A stretch of DNA of 64,000 nt from Torymus aiolomorphi (taxonomy: Eukaryota; Arthropoda; Insecta; Hymenoptera; Torymidae). Below, piece after piece: positions 55,111 to 64,000 of the stretch. The stretch spans positions 136,979,894 to 137,043,893 of the forward strand of contig CM070876.1 in the NCBI GenBank assembly GCA_036365515.1, in the 5' to 3' direction. Made by a program: the position numbers and the translations under genes. The notes beneath the pieces were generated by a model. That model was not told the DNA's origin, did no database searches, and worked only from the letters and a program-made list of their open reading frames with translations. The number at the start of each line of letters is the position of its first letter. The stretch's first letter is position 1.

Positions 55111-56054
55111 TTTTATTACTCTTCGTAGTAGACCTTATCCAAAAATACTTTTTGAGTTGAAAATAAAAAGAACTTTTAATTTTCAAAAAATATGTTTGAA
55201 AGATGACCAACCCTTTTCTGTGGTGGTTATGGAATGAATAATAGTTTATTGTCACTCTAACCATACGAAAAATAACAAGTAACAATGTTCAATATTTAAA
55301 CGCTTCAAAAAATTTTACAATGAATCAGCTCTCATTCCTACTGAAATGATCAAAAATACTGTTGGTGTTTTCGATCATCGATTAGGTTACTATCAAAAAG
55401 TGGATGGAAAATAATTCGAGCACTTGAAATAAGATGTTAGACTGTTTAAAAAAATTAAAAAGTTTACACAAGATCAGACCGTCATTAAGTTTAAATGACC
55501 TTCAAATGAACGTCAAGGTCCTTCTTGAACTATGTTCTGAGTACATGTTTGGACGTAAAGTTTCACACTCTTTCCGATTCCGCTAAAAAAATAGGGGTTA
55601 CCATTTAAAAAATGAGGTTGACCTCGAAATAACCTCAAAAATGAGGCTCAAAATGAGGTTCAAGGTCGAATCAGAGGTCACCTTCAAGTCTTCGTTCGAA
55701 CTTACCAAACCTTACCTTTGTTTGTTTTGTTTTACCACTGAACTCGCGAAATTTTTAAGAAATCATACTTTGACCTCAATTTGACCTCTGGGGGCAACCT
55801 CAACCTCATACCTTAATACATATCCGGACGTAAAATTTTCCGCTCTTTCAGATTCCGCTATAAAAAATAGGGGTTACCATTTAAAAAAATGAGGTTGACC
55901 TTGAAATAACCTCAAAAATGAGGTCCAAGGTCGAATCCAAGGTCACCATTGGATTCCTCGTAAAAAATTACTACAAAGGCGACCTTAACATTTTCCAATA
56001 GTAATTCAGCTGAGAAATTACTTGGGTGTTTCCAGACTTTTTGGACACGCTGTA

Positions 56055-56203
56055 TATATCGATATAGTACCTGCATACATAAATAGTGCAAAAATTCATG
56101 GGAATTATTATGTATATAGTACCTTGCGTACACCAATGGGGGTTAGCCTAGGGAAATTTCGGGGACTAAAATGTTCTAGGGAAATTTGTGGTTGGTCTAG
56201 AGG

Positions 56204-56301
<98 letters not shown>

Positions 56302-57030
56302 TGCTAATGTATATCTTACACGAGAGAACGAGATAATGTGAATCACACGAGGGTGTCGCGGGTAGGGGGTACGTGCAGTAGTATCTGGGGGAAAACTATA
56401 TATAGATATACTATCCCAACAAGACCGTCTCAAATAATTCAATGTAGTATGCTATTCTTTATGCGAATACTTTATGAGGTAATATTATATATATATATAG
56501 ATATAGTACCTGCATACATAAATAGTGCAAAAGTTCATGGGAATTATTATGTACATAGTACCTTGCGTACACCAATGGGGGTTAGCCGAGGGAAATTTCG
56601 AGGACTAAAATGGTCTAGGGAAATTCGTGGTTGGTCTAGGGGATACACACACACACACACACATACATAGTGCTCATGTATATCTTCCACGAGAGAACGA
56701 GATAATGTGAATCACACGAGGGTGTCGCGGGTAGGGGGTACGTGCAGTAGTATCTGGGGTAAAACTATATATAGATATACTATCCCAACCAAGACCGTCT
56801 CAAATTACAGAGATCAGTGTGCGCAGATATTTGAATCCAACGTGGAAAAGTACACGCATGCACGGGGGTATCTAGGGGAATGACTATATATAGCTATACT
56901 GCCCCATGTATAAGAGTGAGACCCTAGGGGAAAAGTTCGCGCATGCGCAGTAGTGCCTAGGGGAAAGACTATATATAGATATACTGCCCATGTATAGGAG
57001 TGAGGCCGAACTCTCATAGCTATACTACTA
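56055..57030. repeat. Tandem duplication of about 440 bp with (AC)n, plus smaller repeats
   Basis: 56055-56436 and 56496-56805 share AGTACCTGCATACATAAATA, CACCAATGGGGGTTAGCC and GGGTGTCGCGGGTAGGGGGT. Each has an (AC)n run (56210-56297; 56645-56664), much shorter in the second. 56850-57010 holds two more GGGGAAAGACTATATATAGAT-type units. Open frames are spurious. Confidence 0.8.
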
Positions 57031-57031
57031 A

Positions 57032-58050
57032 GATAATGAAGAAGCAACTCTTAGAAGACTTGAGCCCTTGCCATCGCCTAATTTATGTTCAGAACTGGAG
57101 AATATTGTAGATGCTGAGGTAGACAGTACAGGTAAAATAAATATTTTAACTTTAAATATTGACCTCTATATCATATCTAATTTATGTTAATTTTATATTT
57201 ATATAGAATCATGCACATCTCAAATGATAGAATCTTTACAAGAAATAAGTTCAATCGACAAAGATGAATTGGAGGAGTCGCATTCAAATTGCTCAATGAA
57301 TAGTACCCTGACTAAAACTAATACTGTATATGAGATTAAAATTCTCATTATAAATGTATCGAATGATGTTTCTTCGACTCCATTTGAAACTGCTGTAATT
57401 GCTGAACTGGGTTTAATTCAGAACTACTTACAGCAGCTAAGTGTATATCCATGAATCAACTAACAGGAGTGGTGAATGCAATGAACAACCGTATTATAGT
57501 TATAGATAGTCAAATCACAGTATTAGATAATAGTATAAAGCAACTACATGATCTACAAAATGAAGCTTGTAACTTTTTGGTGAATAAGGAAGTTATGAAC
57601 AACACAAATATTGACTTCGAAAAGAAATATAAATTAAAACTACCCATAGATGATCTTGAATCATTCTTGAAGTTTGATAGGCAATTAAAAACCAATGATT
57701 TTCTCAAAAGTGATGTTGTAAGTATAGCTATATACATATAACAATGCTTATGTAATTTTATCATATTTTTGTACTGAGTTAAGATTTATTTTTTAGGGTA
57801 CTGAACTGATGAAACATGTTGGACATGTTGACAAATGTATGGAAGGTGAGTAACAAGTTCATATTCATTATCTACTTATATTTGATGTTAAATTAAAAAA
57901 ATTAATTGCATTTTTTAATTCACAGCTATAATGTTAATAACCAGACAAAAGAAAATACTTCAAACGACAGAGAAGGATTTGATGTCAAATCTAAGTAATA
58001 TTTTATCTAATGCCAAAAAATGGAAACAAAATAAGCTGTCGACTAATTAA
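57032..58050 (+). pseudogene. 3' part of a small split gene, unknown function
   Basis: Exons inferred from GT..AG and frame: ends at 57131, 57207-57717, 57797-57845, 57926-58050 (TAA 58048-58050, AATAAA near 58117). Exon 2 has a frame change near 57445-57455, so either a small intron is missed or the gene is broken. The encoded text is acidic, then a coiled-coil-like stretch (VVNAMNNRIIVIDSQITVLD), then LKLPIDDLESFLKFDRQLKT, which reminds me of the start of a DUF4806-type domain, but the rest does not clearly match. The 5' end is covered by the duplicated repeats, so this may be a gene fragment. Confidence 0.5.
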
Positions 58051-59600
58051 TTATTTAAATTAAAATTTATTTTTATTAACCTTTAAGTACTGCAATATTA
58101 ATGTTATTTAATATTAATAAAATATAATTAATATTTATTCTGACATTTATTTATAGTTACTATTATTTAAACCTTATAAACCTTAAGCTATATGAACTTG
58201 TTTAGATGTACGTAACCTCAACGGTAAGTATTTTGGATTTTATATAAACTTTGGCCAACCGCTGGTCAATGGATCGTCAAAAATGTGACGAAATTATAGG
58301 TTTATTGGCCAACGACTGGCGAAACCGTTGGCCAACATATTAAAATTGACCAACCATTGGCCAATGGCTGGTGAACGTTTCTACCAGGATACGGTTGCAT
58401 GATTTAACAATTTTATGGCTTTTATCAATTTTCAAAGTGCTGTAGAATTTTTCCTTAGCTCGGCCAACAATTTTTTTTTTGGAAATTAAAGTACTCGATC
58501 CAAAGAATTGAAAAAAAATTCGCTGGAGAAATTTGATACTGGCGTAGTCCTTACTTTTGGACGATCAATATATAAAAAAATACTAGCACATTCTACAAAT
58601 AAAATGCAAACTTTTTTCCAATCAATATTCTATACTAAATATTTCAAAATTTTGAGTAAAAAAATGATAAAAGTTGTATTTTAACCAAAAATTGCCAAAA
58701 ATAACAATTTTCAATGTTGCATATCTTTTTTATTTATGTAAATATCGATCTAAAATTTTAGGAACATGTTTTTTTCATAAAACACTAAAAGTAAACAAAA
58801 TTTGATCGATTTTAAAATTTTGAGCTGATGATCACATGAAACATACCATGTATATTAAAAGAGATTTAAAAGATATTGTCATTATCGACCATGAAAAAAA
58901 CAAGTGATAAGGCTTGTTCATAAAGAATTTGCAGCTGGGACTTAATCTTACCACCTGCATTAAGAGCTTTCCAAATTTGTCAAAAGAAAGAGAGCAAATT
59001 ATGGATTCAGGATTATTTTGTTAAAACACTTAGTATCAGTTGCTGTTACGGAAATGGTAGTTGATATGAAGACTCAACTTCTTGGCCAACTTTGAGCTTC
59101 TTGTTTTATAAAAGCAAGGAAAACAGGTGATAACAAACATTTGAATTATAATTCTAAAAATTTTACGTTTTTTTTATTCCTTGCAAGCTCTAATCTATTA
59201 TTAATAAAAATCAAAATGTTTATGACGATATTGAGACGGTTATGAAGATATATTATTGTTATTATTTCTGTTAACTATTTAAATTCTCTGCTCTAAAAAC
59301 ATTAATAAAAATTCAATTTTTTTCTTCAAACAATCTTTCTGTAAACATCTGTCCAACTCTCTACAAAGGACTTTATTGAAAGCTTAAATATATTTTTAAC
59401 AATTAATATAAATACTTTTAAAAAACTAATTATTTAAGTATTCTCTAATATAAGTCCTATAAAAACATTTTCTATTTCTCACAAAACTGATTTTTGTTAT
59501 CTGCAGTATCCCATTCTCATTTTCAAATTAGCTCTTTATCTCTTTACAATATTTTATTATAAAGTTGCTATGAAAATGTTTTCCATTTCTTATAATAGTA
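58051..59600. other. AT-rich DNA with a GTTGGCCAAC-rich stretch, no gene seen
   Basis: 58240-58385 contains several TTGGCCAAC and CNNTGGCCAA words that can pair, probably a small MITE. The rest has no open frame. 59340-59460 resembles the interspersed repeat of 21.3 kb (AAAGGACTTTATTGAAAGCT versus AAAACTTTAATGAGAGCT). Confidence 0.5.
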
Positions 59601-59604
59601 TATT

Positions 59605-59725
59605 ATGATACGTGTGACTTAAGTGGCCCATTATTGCACGGCGTGAGGTTAGCGCCCGAGCGCAGCGAGCTAAACGCCGTGTAATAATGAGCCATTTAAG
59701 TCACGAGTATCGTATACTATTTTAT
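59605..59725. repeat. Hairpin element
   Basis: GTGACTTAAGTGGCCCATTA at left pairs with TAATGAGCCATTTAAGTCAC at right, around GCGCCCGAGCGCAGCGAGC. A shorter relative lies at 60297-60352. Confidence 0.75.
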
Positions 59726-59799
59726 AGCTCGTGTGACATAAACCCGCCATATTCTTATTTTATTTATTTGTGCATATTTATAATGATAGTTGGAAGTGG

Positions 59800-60290
59800 G
59801 GTGGGAGGTGTGGGGCGGAGGAGGGGGGGGGGGGGGGTCGGAGGGCGCAGCCCCCCCGCCCTGAAAAAAATTAATAAGAAGTTATTTAAATAATAGAATA
59901 CCTGATATAGAATATGGTTATTATTGAATCTAGAATATTGAATATATACATAAAAAATCATAAAACTAGATTCTTGACAATTTGATTTGTATCTTTAACA
60001 ATAAGTTGAAGTTTATGAAAGTGAAAGATTTGTATACGTTATATCATTAAAGAGAAAGACTTTTAAAACTAAAATCCATACAGTTTAATATTGAATATTT
60101 AAAAAGCGCGCGGTCTGCTATTCCATAGCAGATGAAACTAACCTATAATATAGAGAAGCCTTATTATCATAATTTTTATTTATTCTTTGTGGTTTGTCAA
60201 CTATTAACGAAGTTTTACTTCTTTTCCTGTTCATTCTTATATGTAAAATCATATTTTTGAATAGTTGTGGTAGATAATTGGCGTTAATTA
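59800..60290. other. G-run and AT-rich spacer
   Basis: A G-rich tract at 59802-59855 (15-17 consecutive G near 59824-59837) could form quadruplex structure. No gene follows. Confidence 0.5.
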
Positions 60291-60392
60291 CGTATCTGTG
60301 ACTTAAGTAAATTCATTATTTCACAGTGTAATAATGGGCTACTTAAGTCACAACTAGCCGTGACTTAAGTGCGGATTTAGGTCACACAGTGC

Positions 60393-60784
60393 TATAATAG
60401 TACATTTCAACACTGGTGCGGAAGGTGATGATTTACTTCGTGTGACGTTTTTCGCACGAGCGAAGCGAGTGCGAAAAGTCACACGAAGTAAATAATCAAC
60501 TTCCGCACTCGTTTCGAACGGTATTTTATACCACGAGAGCCGAAAAATCATACCAAAGTTGTGATTTTGAGGTTAGAGTGGTATAAAAATCATTTATACC
60601 ACTCTAACTTCAAAATCACAACTTTGATATGATTTTTCAGCGCTCGTGGTATAAAATACCGTTCGAAACTAGTGTGTAAGTCGATTATTTAGGTGGTGTG
60701 ACTTTTTCGCACTCGCTTCGCTCGTGCAAAAAGTCACACCAGCTAAATAATCGACTTCCCCACCCGCGTCGAAATGTACTATTT
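60393..60784. repeat. Nested palindrome, about 390 bp
   Basis: Outer ends ATAGTACATTTC and GAAATGTACTAT. Inner arms GGTATAAAATACCGTTCGAA pair with the complement near 60515. Both arms carry a local hairpin around CGAGCGAAGCGAG with TTCGCAC/GTGCGAA flanks. Centre near 60590. Non-coding. Confidence 0.85.
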
Positions 60785-61380
60785 TCTTATCTGTAGTATT
60801 ACTCATTAAATTAAAGTCTTACTTTCAATAACAGTATCATTTCTGTAAATAATTCATTATTATTTTCTCTACATAATATTCATCTCCAAAAATGGTCTAT
60901 ATTACATTGTTTAAAAACTCCTTTGATAAATTATTTACAAAATCTCGACAATCCTTTAAAAACTCTTGCAAACAATGAGAACAAACATTGTTTGATGCCC
61001 TACAGCGGAAATATTTTTGTTCAAAAATGTTTAAGACTATTAATAAGAGTTATAAAGTCTTAAAAAATGTTATAAATTGTTATGTTTTTATTAGGCACGA
61101 CCGCTGCTCGGGAGAGCCTTATAATTTCGCCAGAGCGAAATTTGTTAACATTATTAAAACTGAAATTTGAGGTATAAAAATGATTTTCCCCCCATCCAGA
61201 ATCGATTTTAGGCACTTTCCACAATGTATGTATATCTGTATGTTCGTATGTAATCAAGTTACCAGATTATCTTAATAAATTTTCGATCAATTTCATGGGG
61301 ATTGCGGGAAAATACTCCTCTAATTATATACAACCGGCAGTCCCTTAATGAGAAAGATCGATGGAAAACTTTAAATATAC
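60785..61380. other. AT-rich DNA, no gene recognised
   Basis: Short open frames of 60-65 codons without motifs. Confidence 0.45.
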
Positions 61381-61384
61381 GAGC

Positions 61385-62180
61385 ACAAAGAAAAATGTCA
61401 AAAAATCGATTTTTAAGCGTAATGTCTAGAAAAATTAATTTTAAGTTAATATCTATAGATCTATCTGCTAAAACTAATTAAAAGACAACTTTTTTCTGTT
61501 GGACATTTTTTACTAGGAACAATATTTGCCAAGATAACTGCGAAAAACGGCAAAAAAGGTCAAAAATGGACGATTTTTTACTATAACTTGACCGGATTTG
61601 ATTTTACACAAAAATATTAAATATAAAAGTTGTAGATAATATTTAAACAAAACTTTTTTCTATTTAACATTTTCATCTAAAATCAACTCCTGACGAGTTA
61701 AACTTATAAAAACGATTTTAAACGCCAAAATATACATAAAATGGACGATTTTCTGCTATGACTTGACAGAATTTGATTTTACACAAAAATAGTAAATACA
61801 AAAGTTAAAGATAATATTTAAACAAAACTTTTTTCTATTAAATATTTTTATGTAAAATCAAATCCTGATGAGTTAAACTCATGAAAGCGATTTTAAACGC
61901 CTAAATATACATACAAATAGACGATTTTCGGCTATAACTAGACAGGATTTGATTTTACACAAAAATGTTAAATATAAAAATTGTAGATAATATTTAAACA
62001 AAACTTTTCCCCCATTTAACATTTTTATGTACAATCAATTCCTGACGATCTAAACCTATAAACACAACTTTGAACGTCTCAATATACCTTATATAGTCAA
62101 TTTTCGCTTATTATTTAACAGAATTCGATTTGACACAAATATTACATACAGTAGTTATAAATAAAATCGGAAAAATCAAT
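61385..62180. repeat. Satellite-like tandem repeat, period about 175 bp
   Basis: GACGATTTTC...TGACAGGATTTGATTTTACA occurs at 61570, 61744, 61920 and, diverged, 62098, with TAGATAATATTTAAACAAAA in each unit. A weaker unit precedes 61570. Confidence 0.85.
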
Positions 62181-62387
62181 ATAACATTTCAAAGATGATA
62201 TAATTATAAAAATATAATAATAAGATACAAAATTACGTTTGATTACAATGTTAAATAAACACTAGACTAGATTGAAAGCATAATTAAAAAAACGAAATAT
62301 CTACTTTTCATTTTTTACAAAATAGCAAATATGCAAACTAAAACATTGTTGATAGTATATTATGAACTTTTTTAATATATATAAATT

Positions 62388-62531
62388 ATGGGATCCCATA
62401 TTACAAATTATGGAATAATAGCTTGGAATGGTTTATATATGAATAGTCTTAGACCATTACAAAATCTACAAAATAGAATCATTAAAATTATATACAAAAA
62501 TACTTTTAATATTGAACAATTATTTTGTTAG
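62388..62531 (+). pseudogene. Non-LTR reverse transcriptase C-terminal fragment
   Basis: A 47-codon frame reads HITNYGIIAWNGLYMNSLRP then LQNLQNRIIKIIYKNTF, the pattern (Y-G...W...L..LQN-I) of the segment after the palm domain in Jockey/CR1-like proteins. It ends in TAG. Nothing else of the element is recognisable nearby. Confidence 0.6.
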
Positions 62532-62607
62532 GAACATGGTATTATATAAGTAAATATTAAAGTAACATCATATTAAAACAAAAAACTTTTGCGTAATGTA
62601 TGTGCTA

Positions 62608-63095
62608 CCTCTCTTTCTCCCCCTGTCCCTCTCGCTCTCTCTCTCTCCCGCTACCTCAACATTCGTCAAACTGACAACCAAAAACTTTAATGAGAGCTTA
62701 AATATTTTTTAAAAACAATCAACACGTTTTTTAAAAGCTAATTTTTTAAGTACGTTCTGACAACACAACTTGTCTAGTCCTTTTAATTCTTCTAGTCTCA
62801 TCTATTCAATAAGCACTCTTTACAAATGGTAATAACTTTTTCATAACTGTATAAATAATAATATTGTTAATATAAAACTTTCTACGAAAGTATAAAATAA
62901 GGCAAGTATAGACGTTTTTTCTGTATAATCTATAAAATAATATTATTTATGATTTTTTTAAATAAATCAAATAAATACCAGTCAAAAAGTCTTTCACTTC
63001 GGAGTCATTATATGCTGAACAAATTATATGTAAGTAAGTACATTCAAATTGTTCATTGTAAATCAAACAAACGAAAGTTGTGAAATCAATTACCG
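62608..63095 (+). repeat. Interspersed repeat, copy B
   Basis: Starts in a CTCTCTCTC tract and ends GAAATCAATTA at about 63094. Closely matches 21283-22178 without the internal duplications. Direct orientation relative to copy A. Confidence 0.85.
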
Positions 63096-63157
63096 ATAGT
63101 CAAGTAATGCAAACAATTCTCCGAAACAACTGTATGACTGCTCTCAGAAATGTATTC

Positions 63158-63378
63158 TGTTGTATTTATTCAAATAAGGAGATGGAATAAAAGACACACA
63201 ACTGTTTAGGTTTTAGTGAGTTTTCTTTTATTTAGTGCTTCGCACACGGACACTCCTTCTTCGATGACCGTTACCACTCGACTGATTTATCGCCGCTCGC
63301 AGGGGGCGCTCGCTTTCTGTATAAGTAGAAAGGGTAACTGTATATGAGAGAGCATGGTACAAACGCTATATTCCAACA
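63158..63378 (-). repeat. Copia 3' LTR (minus strand)
   Basis: Plus-strand reading begins TGTTGTATTTATTC and ends ATATTCCAACA. On the minus strand it starts TGTTGGAATATAG. It lies right after the polypurine tract of the Copia element. The partner LTR is outside the window. 221 bp. Confidence 0.78.
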
Positions 63379-63392
63379 CTCCCTCCCGTTTG
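63379..63392 (-). other. Copia polypurine tract
   Basis: On the minus strand ACGGGAGGGAG directly abuts the LTR start. Such a tract primes plus-strand DNA synthesis in LTR retrotransposons. Confidence 0.7.
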
Positions 63393-63544
63393 ACCTAAGT
63401 CTTTCTTTAGTCTTACAAAAATACTATTCATATAATAATCTAGTCAGTCTTGCAGACTCCTTCACTCGCCGGACTCGCCGAACTCCCCTTTTCTCACCGT
63501 ACTATCCTTGATTTATTATTCCTGTTGTTCTGAAAAAAAAAACT
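63393..63544. other. Copia 3' untranslated segment
   Basis: Between the polypurine tract and the end of the pol frame. No open frame. Confidence 0.5.
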
Positions 63545-64000
63545 TTAGTGAGAAACATGTAAATGATATAATGGTGTATTAAATATATCCGCAATTTGAT
63601 CTTTAGATCTTATCCATTTTATTTCTATACGTTTTAGCTTAACACACTCCTTAACGTAATGTTCTTTTGTCTTTGTCTTAGCTTGTTCCCACCGCTAGTC
63701 TCAGCGTTTATTTTAGCGGCTTTATTATCACACCATAAAGTCATGGGATAAAACGACTCACCAACTACTAATTTTATAGAGTTATGTAGGGAGTTCATTT
63801 CTTGACACACATCGCTCATAGCTACATACTCTGCCTGACATGTTGACAATGCAACATACTGTTGCTTTCGAGTACGCCAAGCTATCGTATCTCCAAATAG
63901 TTTAACAGCATAACCACAAGTGGTTAGTAACCCTTTGCAATCTGAGAAGCTAGCGTCAGAGTATAGTTGAATGTCACCTGTCTCACCTGCATATCTTATA
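63545..64000 (-). pseudogene. Copia pol, RNase H end, frameshifted, runs off window
   Basis: Minus strand from the window edge: DIQLYSDASFSDCKGLLTTC, then AWRTRKQQYVALSTCQAEYV and LWCDNKAAKINAETSGG. These are the RNase H acidic residues (D in YSDAS, E in QAEYV, D in WCDN) of Ty1/Copia polyproteins. Near 63672-63682 the frame changes by a small deletion, after which the family text continues (KEHYVKECVK, WIRSKDQIADIF) to TAA at 63545-63547. The copy is therefore disabled at its C-terminus. The integrase and reverse transcriptase should lie beyond the right edge. Confidence 0.85.

Larger units (their letters stand above)
53061..56052 (-). mobile_element. 2,992-bp mariner-type element with about 600-bp inverted repeats, TA duplication
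   Basis: Ends CAGCGTGTCCAAAAAGTCTG and its complement, each next to TA (53059-53060, 56053-56054). The arms pair for about 595 bases (53061-53655 and 55455-56052) with few mismatches. The transposase gene lies on the minus strand. A 40-bp minisatellite sits between the left arm and the gene's 3' end. Confidence 0.93.

Overview
This window reads as repeat-rich, AT-rich nuclear DNA of an arthropod, most likely an insect and possibly a hymenopteran. Split genes with GT..AG introns, AATAAA signals, DD34D and DD41D mariner-type transposons, Copia and Ty3-like LTRs, non-LTR reverse transcriptase fragments, and a Polinton (Maverick) support this. I see no CRISPR array, tRNA or rRNA. No host gene is demonstrably intact. 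The host-derived pieces are an RNA polymerase III subunit fragment near 16.1-16.5 kb and a small split gene near 57.0-58.1 kb.

Layout, left: 1-1.0 kb is a partial foldback element with a second copy at 36.4-37.8 kb. A palindromic minisatellite follows (1.88-2.89 kb). At 3.0-10.7 kb lies a 7.7-kb DNA transposon with about 1-kb inverted terminal repeats, carrying a four-exon transposase-like gene whose third intron holds a deleted mariner. At 11.26-12.21 kb is an intact 318-codon gene resembling a Polinton-type accessory protein, outside any visible Polinton. The 12.3-22.2 kb stretch is duplications, MITEs and an interspersed repeat.

Layout, centre: 22.18-34.69 kb is a GC-richer island holding a Polinton with all genes on the plus strand. 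The order is PolB, packaging ATPase, a basic hydrophobic-tailed protein, a conserved Polinton protein, DDE integrase, minor capsid (penton-like), a Gly-rich small protein, a small basic protein, double jelly-roll major capsid, a conserved 272-aa protein, an adenain-type cysteine protease and a lysine-rich protein. Together they are a self-synthesising, virion-forming gene set. PolB is cut at its 5' end exactly at an interspersed repeat and has several frameshifts. Most other genes carry one or two in-frame stops, and one start codon is lost. Three genes remain open (142 aa, penton-like, 272 aa). The element is a recent but dead copy.

Layout, right: 34.7-36.1 kb holds duplicated 3' flanks and a roughly 240-bp tandem repeat. 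At 38.7-42.5 kb is a 3.75-kb element with 0.8-kb inverted ends and nested insertions, including a 90-bp minisatellite that is open in frame. At 44.2-48.6 kb is a non-LTR retrotransposon 3' end split by a 3.4-kb insertion containing two solo LTRs, with another solo LTR at 48.8-50.1 kb. Two MITEs follow, then a 3.0-kb DD41D mariner-type element with about 600-bp inverted repeats, the 57-58 kb split gene, hairpin elements, a roughly 175-bp satellite, a second copy of the repeat that truncates the Polinton, and a Copia 3' end running off the window.
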